NCBI RefSeq assembly: GCF_025151215.1
Contig: NZ_CP102286.1
Location: 1,054,001 to 1,118,000, forward strand
Direction of reading: 5' to 3'
DNA: 64,000 bases
Source of the DNA: Parabacteroides merdae ATCC 43184
GTDB taxonomy: Bacteria > Bacteroidota > Bacteroidia > Bacteroidales > Tannerellaceae
This document shows, one piece after another, positions 55,847-64,000 of the stretch (position 1 is the first letter of the stretch; the number at the start of each line of letters is the position of its first letter). The notes under the pieces are model-generated. The model was not told where the DNA came from, did no database searches, and saw only the letters and a program-made list of their open reading frames with translations. The position numbers and the translations under genes were made by a program.

Positions 55847-55943
55847 CATGATTTTAATCGAATAGTCGAATAAAAAGGATAGAAATCAGTAAAATTGGTA
55901 CGAACTGCCCACTTATGATTACATCGGTTATACGAGCATCAGG

Positions 55944-55951
55944 TAATTTTG
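55944..55951 (+). promoter_or_regulatory. -7 box of the redox operon
   Basis: TAATTTTG matches TAnnTTTG, 22 bases before the ATG at 55973. With the araC box it forms a divergent promoter pair about 100 bases apart. No TTTG -33 is seen, consistent with a need for an activator. Confidence 0.5.
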
Positions 55952-55972
55952 CATCATACAAAGAAAGTAGTA

Positions 55973-58400
<2,428 letters not shown>

Positions 58401-58402
58401 AT

Positions 58403-58969
58403 ATGACGATAGAAGATTTCAAGACATACGTAAAGACACGGAAGCCTCTCGATACGGAGGAAATCCACCGTTTCATGGACGATATGAGCAATGAGGCCCG
58501 TCGCATCACGTTCCGCCTGAATACTGCTTATCATACGCCGGATGAAGTGCGTGGACTGTTATCCAAACTGTTCGGATATGAAGTTCCGCAATCGCTGCGC
58601 GTTTTCCCACCCCTCTATGCGGATTTCGGTAAGAACATCACCGTAGGTGAAAATGTGTTTATCAACGCCTGCTGCCACTTTCAGGATCACGGCGGAGTCA
58701 CGATAGGCGACGGATGCCAGATTGGACACAACGTAGTGTTTGCTACGCTCAATCATGGACTTTCGCCCGAAAAGCGGAAAACCACTTACCCAGCTCCCAT
58801 CGTGCTGGGTAAGAACGTTTGGATCGGCTCCAATGCGACTATCCTGCAAGGCGTGACTATCGGAGACAACGCTGTCGTTGCGGCAGGAGCCGTTGTAACA
58901 AAAGACGTTGCGGCAAATACGGTCGTGGGCGGCGTTCCGGCAAAAATTATGAAACATATAACAAAATAA
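58403..58969 (+). CDS. Sugar O-acetyltransferase of the maltose/galactoside acetyltransferase type
   Basis: 188 residues. The N-terminal Mac domain ([20 protein letters not shown]) is followed by left-handed beta-helix repeats with [20 protein letters not shown], the catalytic histidine in [11 protein letters not shown], and [10 protein letters not shown] at the end. Cytoplasmic, acetyl-CoA dependent, acceptor unknown. It is the only acetyltransferase outside the capsule locus and is intact. Confidence 0.9.
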   Translation: MTIEDFKTYVKTRKPLDTEEIHRFMDDMSNEARRITFRLNTAYHTPDEVRGLLSKLFGYEVPQSLRVFPPLYADFGKNITVGENVFINACCHFQDHGGVTIGDGCQIGHNVVFATLNHGLSPEKRKTTYPAPIVLGKNVWIGSNATILQGVTIGDNAVVAAGAVVTKDVAANTVVGGVPAKIMKHITK

Positions 58970-58978
58970 GAATTAGAG

Positions 58979-59929
58979 ATGGAAAAAATGAAATTACCTT
59001 CAATTGCATTAGGCACATGGTCGTGGGGCGTAGGATTCGCCGGTGGCAACCAAGTATTCGGAAACAACCTCGGGGTGAATGAACTGAAGCCCGTATTCGA
59101 TGCGGCAATGGCCGGAGGTCTGAACCTGTGGGATTCTGCTGTAGTTTATGGCATGGGTGCTTCGGAAAGCTTACTTGCCGCATTCACCAAAGAGCACAAC
59201 CGTGAAGATGTACTCATCTCAACGAAGTTTACTCCCCAGATTGCTGGGGATTCCGTTAATCCGGTAGAAGATATGCTGGGTAGCAGTCTCGAACGTTTCG
59301 GCACGGACTATATCGACATCTACTGGATTCACAATCCGGCGGATGTGGAGAGGTGGACTCCGTTCCTTGCCAACCTCGTGAAAAACGGCAAAGTAAAACG
59401 TGTGGGTGTCTCCAACCACAACCTTGCACAGATCAAGCGTGCGGAAGAGATTCTTTCCAAAGAGGGAGTGCATATTTCCGCTGTGCAGAACCATTTCAGC
59501 CTCCTTTACCGTTCGTCGGAGAAAGCCGGCATCCTGAATTATTGCAAGGAAAACGGCATCGACTTCTGGGCATACATGGTGCTGGAACAGGGCGCATTAA
59601 GTGGAAAATATGACACAGCCCATCCGCTACCTGCCGGAAGCCAACGCGGTGATACCTACAACCCGCTATTGCCGCAAATCGAAAAACTTGTTGCCGCGAT
59701 GCGCACAGTCGGCGACAAATACGGCATCACTCCGGCACAGGTTGCTCTGGCTTGGGCGATTGGCAAAGGAACGACACCGATCATCGGTGTGACGAAACCC
59801 GCTCAGGTGCAGGATGCGCTTGAAGCCATAAAGGTGACACTGACCGACGATGAAATGAAAGTTTTGGAAGAGACGGCTGAAAATACCGGTGTAGATACGA
59901 GAGGTGCTTGGGAAATGCCGATGATTTAA
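58979..59929 (+). CDS. Aldo/keto reductase
   Basis: 316 residues, complete TIM barrel. LGTWSWGVGFAGGNQVFGNN at the N-terminus, catalytic residues in WDSAVVYGMGASESLL (D, Y), LISTKFTPQ (K) and DIYWIHNP (H), and NADPH-binding PIIGVTKPAQVQDALEAI. No signal peptide. It reduces carbonyls with NADPH; substrate unknown. Confidence 0.91.
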   Translation: MEKMKLPSIALGTWSWGVGFAGGNQVFGNNLGVNELKPVFDAAMAGGLNLWDSAVVYGMGASESLLAAFTKEHNREDVLISTKFTPQIAGDSVNPVEDMLGSSLERFGTDYIDIYWIHNPADVERWTPFLANLVKNGKVKRVGVSNHNLAQIKRAEEILSKEGVHISAVQNHFSLLYRSSEKAGILNYCKENGIDFWAYMVLEQGALSGKYDTAHPLPAGSQRGDTYNPLLPQIEKLVAAMRTVGDKYGITPAQVALAWAIGKGTTPIIGVTKPAQVQDALEAIKVTLTDDEMKVLEETAENTGVDTRGAWEMPMI

Positions 59930-59947
59930 CTCCAAATGCGGAATTAT

Positions 59948-60466
59948 ATGAAACAGAAAACATATATAGGCATAGTTGTCAGTTTTGTCATGGCGATTAT
60001 ATTCGGTATGGAAGTTTATGCTTCATCCCATGAAACAAATATAAATTTCCCCAAGCAGTCATTATCAGATCCTTGTATGCTGTATGACAGTTTGATTTTC
60101 AATCGAGGGCAAGAAGTACGGTCAGAACATTATACCGGAAAAATCTGTATTTCCACGGTTGTAATAAAACCTGAATATGACATTCATCACCTCATATTCG
60201 AGCCAGGAAGTTACAATTCATGGCATATTCATCCTGATGCAGATCAGGTATTGTTGATATTGGATGGAGAAGGATTTTACCAAGAGGAAGGCAAGCCGAA
60301 ACGCCTTATAAAGCGTGGTGATGTGATAAATACACCGGCTAATGTAAAGCACTGGCACGGAGCTACACAAGACAGTAAACTCGTTCATCTATCTGTAACA
60401 ACAAAAAACGGTAAAAATCATATCGAATGGAAAGAGTTGGTGAAATCAAATGAATATAATTTATGA
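59948..60466 (+). CDS. Exported cupin-domain protein
   Basis: 172 residues from the ATG at 59948 (another at 59936). Signal peptide YIGIVVSFVMAIIFGMEVYA. A single cupin barrel with SWHIHPDADQVLLILDGEGF and NVKHWHGA, which keep the metal-binding histidines and glutamate-like positions. Very similar in layout to the C-terminal domain of the protein at 62487. It overlaps the next start by 4 bases. Possibly a metal-dependent isomerase or dioxygenase-like protein. Confidence 0.83.
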   Translation: MKQKTYIGIVVSFVMAIIFGMEVYASSHETNINFPKQSLSDPCMLYDSLIFNRGQEVRSEHYTGKICISTVVIKPEYDIHHLIFEPGSYNSWHIHPDADQVLLILDGEGFYQEEGKPKRLIKRGDVINTPANVKHWHGATQDSKLVHLSVTTKNGKNHIEWKELVKSNEYNL

Positions 60467-61476
60467 AACATTTGTTAATCAGCATAGTAGGCATGTTATC
60501 AATATACACATCTAATGCGCAACAAGTCATAGACGTACATTGCCACAATATCTTTCCCGAGTTCACCGAATTTCTGGAAAGACACGGGGCCGCAATGAAA
60601 GAGACATTCCCGTTGCCGCAATGGGATATAGACACCCATCTGGAATTTATGGAAAATGCCGGTATCGGAAAGGCTATACTTTCGATGTCGGCTCCGCAAC
60701 CGTATTACGGCAACACTGACGAATGCACCCGGATTGTCCGCTTTTATAACGAGGCAAGTGCCCGATTGAAGTCGGACTATCCCGGCAAGTTCCTTTTCTG
60801 CGCTTCATTACCGTTGCCCGATGTCGAAGCTGCCATTAAAGAAGCCGTATATGCTCTCGATACTCTCGGTGCAGACGGTATCAAATTGGCGACCAACAGT
60901 CGCGGGCAATATTTGGGCGACCCGGCTCTCGACACGTTGATGAGCGTATTGAACGAACGACATGCCGTCGTAATCCTGCATCCACACAAACCCGTGCCGG
61001 TCAATGATACTCTGATAGCAGCAACTCCGCTTGCTATTTACGAATATCCCGCTGAGACGACGCGAACGGTTGTCAATATGATTGTCCACAATGTCCCGGC
61101 ACGCTATCCGAACATACGGTTTGTCATTCCTCACTGCGGCTCATTCTTGCCGCTTGCCTTGCCTCGGATGAAAATGGTGCATCCGGCTATGCTCGCCAAA
61201 GGGCTGATGAATTCCATAGACTGGGAAGCCAACCTGAAGAACTTATACTACGACCTTGCAGGAGGAGTAACTCCCGAAGTCATTAAAATGCTGTTGGCAA
61301 TTACCACACCGGATCATCTCATGTATGGTTCGGATTATCCCTATCAACCGGCCGCCGTGCTGACCGAGAACCTGAATAAACTCCGTTCGGCGCTGAAATC
61401 CGATGATATGCTGGCTCCGCATATTGATGGCATACTTTGGAGCAATGCCTATAAACTATTTAATATGAACAAGTAA
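60463..61476 (+). CDS. Exported amidohydrolase-2 family (ACMSD-like) protein
   Basis: 337 residues. N-terminal signal SIVGMLSIYTSNAQQ. TIM-barrel metal motifs: VIDVHCHNIFPEF (HxH), HPHKPVPVNDT, VIPHCGSFLPLAL and MYGSDYPYQPA (catalytic D). The family decarboxylates or hydrolyses aromatic carboxylic acids. In this operon with a carboxymuconolactone-decarboxylase-like protein it suggests breakdown of an aromatic or lactone compound; this is an inference. Confidence 0.87.
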   Translation: MKHLLISIVGMLSIYTSNAQQVIDVHCHNIFPEFTEFLERHGAAMKETFPLPQWDIDTHLEFMENAGIGKAILSMSAPQPYYGNTDECTRIVRFYNEASARLKSDYPGKFLFCASLPLPDVEAAIKEAVYALDTLGADGIKLATNSRGQYLGDPALDTLMSVLNERHAVVILHPHKPVPVNDTLIAATPLAIYEYPAETTRTVVNMIVHNVPARYPNIRFVIPHCGSFLPLALPRMKMVHPAMLAKGLMNSIDWEANLKNLYYDLAGGVTPEVIKMLLAITTPDHLMYGSDYPYQPAAVLTENLNKLRSALKSDDMLAPHIDGILWSNAYKLFNMNK

Positions 61477-62480
61477 TGAAGATACGTTTTATAAATGCAG
61501 TTTGTATTCTCGCGTTAATACTCGCTTCTGCGTGTAAGAGCGATAATGCTTCACAACTAAAAGATAAAGAAATGATGATAACGGAAAAGAAAAATATCGG
61601 TAGCAAACTGGCTCTTTACCCTATGCCCGTAACTGTGGTGGGAGCTGAAGTAAATGGTAAGGTGAATTGGCTCCTTGTGGCGCATGTCGGTATTATCGGG
61701 CATGACCGCATTCTCGTCAGCATGAGCGACAAGCATTATACCAATCAGGGCATCATAGAGTCCAAGAAACTATCCGTCAATCTCGTTGACAGGAAGATGC
61801 TTCCAAAGGCAGACTATGTGGGAAGCGTGAGTGGGGCTAACACGGACAAGTCACACGAGTTCTTATTCCACTGGGGCGAAAACGGAAGTCCTGTAATCGA
61901 CGCATCGCCGCTTGTGATGGAATGCAACGTGGTGGATATATACAAGTCGGACGGCTTCGACAATTTTATCTGCTCGATTGCCAACACTTACGCTGCACCC
62001 GAAGTGCTTGACGGCAACGGGAAACTCGATTATACACGGTTGAAACCCGTGCTGTTCGAGTTTCCGACCTATTCCTACATCGCCACCGGAGAGATTATCG
62101 GCAAATGCCTGAACTTGGACAAGCAGCCGGGAATGTGCGCCAAGGAGCCGATGACCGCCGACGGTATCGTGCGCCTGTCGAAAATCGAGGTTTACCCGCA
62201 GCATCTCGACGAGTACATGAAATACGCGACCGAGGTGGGCGAAGTCTCCCTGCGTACCGAACCGGGCGTATTGACGATGTACGCAGTCAGCGAAAAGGAG
62301 AATCCCTGCAAGGTAACCATCCTCGAAACTTATGCGAGCCGTGAAGCCTACGAGAAGCATATCGCTTCCGAACATTTCCAAAAATACAAGCAGGGGACGC
62401 TGCACATGGTCAAGTCGCTGGTGTTGTCTGACCAGACGCCGCTCAATCCCGCGAACCGAATCAATAACTTCATTCAATAA
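61476..62480 (+). CDS. Flavin-reductase-like/ABM-domain fusion lipoprotein
   Basis: 334 residues. Lipobox LILASACKSD. Residues ~45-215 match the flavin reductase/FMN-binding split barrel (YPMPVTVVGAEVNGKVNWLL, KHYTNQGIIESKKLSVNLVD). The C-terminal ~100 residues form an antibiotic biosynthesis monooxygenase domain (VRLSKIEVYPQHLDEYMKYA, YEKHIASEHFQKYKQGTLHM). Both kinds of domain handle flavin or quinone chemistry, so this anchored protein probably works with the flavodoxins of the operon. Confidence 0.85.
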   Translation: MKIRFINAVCILALILASACKSDNASQLKDKEMMITEKKNIGSKLALYPMPVTVVGAEVNGKVNWLLVAHVGIIGHDRILVSMSDKHYTNQGIIESKKLSVNLVDRKMLPKADYVGSVSGANTDKSHEFLFHWGENGSPVIDASPLVMECNVVDIYKSDGFDNFICSIANTYAAPEVLDGNGKLDYTRLKPVLFEFPTYSYIATGEIIGKCLNLDKQPGMCAKEPMTADGIVRLSKIEVYPQHLDEYMKYATEVGEVSLRTEPGVLTMYAVSEKENPCKVTILETYASREAYEKHIASEHFQKYKQGTLHMVKSLVLSDQTPLNPANRINNFIQ

Positions 62481-62486
62481 AGAATC

Positions 62487-63302
62487 ATGAACCGAATTAT
62501 TTTAATTTCAGTATTCACCGTTTTAACATTTAATGTTATGGCACAGGAAAAGATAGTACAGACAGCAGGGCGCGATCAGTTAGGCGGGTTCGCCCCGAAA
62601 TTCGCAGAACTCAACGACGACGTCCTTTTCGGCGAGGTATGGAGCCGCACCGACAAACTCGGTCTTCGCGACCGCAGCTTGGTGACGATTACCTCGCTCA
62701 TCAGTCAAGGTATCACAGACAACTCGCTGACATATCATTTGCAGTCGGCGAAGAACAACGGTATCACCCGCACCGAAATCGCCGAAATTATCACGCATAT
62801 CGGTTTTTACGCGGGTTGGCCGAAGGCATGGGCGGCATTCCGTCTGGCGAAAGAGGTATGGGCGGAAGAGACGACCGGAGAGGATGCAAAAGCTGCATTC
62901 CAACGCAAAATGATTTTCCCCATCGGCGAACCCAACACGGCGTATGCCCAATATTTCACCGGCAACAGTTACCTCGCACCGGTTTCGCGTGAGCAGGTGA
63001 ATATTTCCAACGTGACTTTCGAGCCTCGCTGCCGCAACAACTGGCACATCCATAAAGCCACGAAAGGCGGCGGACAGATGCTTATCGGTGTGGCCGGGCA
63101 CGGCTGGTATCAGGAAGAGGGTAAACCGGCGATAGAGATTTTGCCCGGAACGGTCATCCACATTCCGGCCAATGTAAAGCACTGGCATGGTGCGGCAGCC
63201 GACAGCTGGTTCGCGCATCTGGCGTTCGAGATTGCAGGCGAAAACGCTTCCAATGAATGGCTGGAACCCGTTACCGACGAAGAGTATGACAAACTTAAAT
63301 AA
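62487..63302 (+). CDS. Exported carboxymuconolactone decarboxylase/cupin fusion
   Basis: 271 residues. Signal peptide ISVFTVLTFNVMAQ. The N-terminal half is a CMD domain (LGLRDRSLVTITSLISQGIT, ITRTEIAEIITHIGFYAGWP). The C-terminal half is a cupin (NWHIHKATKGGGQMLIGVAG, NVKHWHGAAADSWFAHL). CMD domains without the CxxC pair act as lactone decarboxylases rather than as AhpD-like peroxidases; here no CxxC is seen. The domain order is common in Bacteroidota. Confidence 0.88.
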   Translation: MNRIILISVFTVLTFNVMAQEKIVQTAGRDQLGGFAPKFAELNDDVLFGEVWSRTDKLGLRDRSLVTITSLISQGITDNSLTYHLQSAKNNGITRTEIAEIITHIGFYAGWPKAWAAFRLAKEVWAEETTGEDAKAAFQRKMIFPIGEPNTAYAQYFTGNSYLAPVSREQVNISNVTFEPRCRNNWHIHKATKGGGQMLIGVAGHGWYQEEGKPAIEILPGTVIHIPANVKHWHGAAADSWFAHLAFEIAGENASNEWLEPVTDEEYDKLK

Positions 63303-63310
63303 TCAGCCGC

Positions 63311-63880
63311 ATGTATAGATTTTTATTGATATTGCTGTCGGTGGTCGGCATGGCTACCGACACCGGCGCACAACAAAGACAGGATATGAACAAAGGAGGA
63401 TTAAACCATAAAATATTGGTAGCCTATTTCTCGGCGACGGGAACGACGGCACGAGCGGCCGAAAAACTGGCGAATGTTACGGGCGGAGAGCTTTATGCGA
63501 TTGTGCCTGCACAACCCTATACAAGTGCCGACCTCGACTGGAATGACAAGCGGTCGCGCAGTTCGGTAGAGATGAACGACCCTAAATCGCGTCCGGCAAT
63601 CAAAGGCAGAAAGGAAAACATCGCCGATTACGATGTCATCTTCATCGGTTATCCCATCTGGTGGGACCTCGCGCCGCGCATTATCAATACGTTCATCGAA
63701 AGCCACGACCTGAAGGGCAAAACAGTCATCCCGTTCGCCACATCCGGAGGCAGCACGCTCGCGGGCAGCGCGGCGGCGTTGAAGAAAACCTATCCCGCGC
63801 TGAACTGGAGAGAGGGACGCCTGCTTAATCGTGCCGATGAGAAAAGCATTCGCAACTGGGTAGATAACTGCAAGCTATGA
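63311..63880 (+). CDS. Exported flavodoxin
   Basis: 189 residues. Signal peptide LLSVVGMATDTGAQQ. Flavodoxin fold with ILVAYFSATGTTARAAEKLA (phosphate loop) and IFIGYPIWWDLAPRIINTFI (isoalloxazine loop), C-terminal ENW-like NWREGRLLN. Second exported flavodoxin of the operon. The stop overlaps the next ATG. Confidence 0.88.
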   Translation: MYRFLLILLSVVGMATDTGAQQRQDMNKGGLNHKILVAYFSATGTTARAAEKLANVTGGELYAIVPAQPYTSADLDWNDKRSRSSVEMNDPKSRPAIKGRKENIADYDVIFIGYPIWWDLAPRIINTFIESHDLKGKTVIPFATSGGSTLAGSAAALKKTYPALNWREGRLLNRADEKSIRNWVDNCKL

Positions 63881-64000
63881 AAAGAAGAAAGATTCGCAGT
63901 TTAAGCGTCAGTGAAATAGGCATGGGCTGTATGGGATTCTCCCACGGATACGGCCAAGTACCGGGCGCAGGATATGCCGAAGAAGCCATTCGGGAAGCGT
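63877..64000 (+). CDS. Aldo/keto reductase (partial, cut by the window end)
   Basis: Starts KRRKIRSLSVSEIGMGCMGF and SHGYGQVPGAGYAEEAIREA, the N-terminus of AKR proteins of the YgaG/YakC-like group. Third aldo/keto reductase of the operon. Only 41 residues are in the window. Confidence 0.85.
   Translation, partial: MKRRKIRSLSVSEIGMGCMGFSHGYGQVPGAGYAEEAIREA

Overview
The window comes from a gut-type member of the Bacteroidota (order Bacteroidales). The evidence is the TAnnTTTG promoter -7 boxes, an UpxY-type antiterminator heading a capsule locus behind a tyrosine recombinase and an invertible promoter, and remnants of Bacteroides-type integrative elements (BfmA/BtgA, DUF3876, PRTRC ThiF, HelD). 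A recombinase-plus-upxY layout with no visible upxZ recalls Parabacteroides, but assigning the genus is inference.

Layout. (1) 1-5.3 kb is housekeeping and all on the minus strand: a CobJ-CbiC cobalamin fusion cut by the window edge, an acyl-CoA ligase, a DUF1080 protein and EttA. (2) 5.4-15.6 kb is a decayed accessory island. It holds a BfmA remnant, an intact MATE exporter, a DinB-like gene without a normal start, a frameshifted AraC gene, a HelD helicase broken by a deletion and an amber codon, an amber-interrupted PAS-LuxR gene, two broken excisionase-type HTH genes, an intact DUF3876 gene, two integrase halves that both end at the same catalytic motif, and a ThiF remnant. (3) 15.9-46.2 kb is a capsular polysaccharide locus: tyrosine recombinase, invertible promoter with three copies of a 17-22 bp repeat, upxY, a WecA-like initiating transferase, export lipoprotein, Wzc-type kinase, PHP phosphatase, flippase, polymerase, eight glycosyltransferases, UDP-GlcNAc 2-epimerase, pyruvyl transferase, PIG-L deacetylase, ATP-grasp enzyme, acetyltransferases, and the GDP-fucose set gmd, fcl and manC. 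(4) 46.2-54.9 kb is a second mobile patch: an SF2 helicase with HA repeats, a sigma-54 activator fragment cut by an IS256-family element, excisionase-type HTH genes, an amidoligase gene, and 2 kb of hairpins and repeats. (5) 54.9-64 kb is an AraC regulator divergent from a tightly packed operon of exported or redox proteins: flavodoxins, aldo/keto reductases, cupins, a carboxymuconolactone-decarboxylase/cupin fusion, a flavin-reductase/ABM fusion and an amidohydrolase.

How the genes work together. In the capsule locus WecA, the epimerase and a WecG/TagA-type transferase could start a GlcNAc-ManNAc lipid-linked unit. Glycosyltransferases then add sugars including fucose, acetyl and pyruvyl groups decorate it, and Wzx/Wzy/Wzc-type proteins flip, polymerise and export it. 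As drawn, the recognisable promoter of the invertible segment points away from upxY, so the sequenced state looks capsule-OFF.

Most unusual points. A 5S rRNA-like gene with compensated helices sits between fcl and manC. Three different acetyltransferase genes in the capsule locus are interrupted at or near homopolymer runs, two of them at perfect X XXX XXX slippery heptamers directly before the stop. The two integrase halves could be joined into one gene by inverting the DNA between them. Because several frameshifts fall at homopolymers, sequencing or assembly error must be excluded before a biological reading is accepted.
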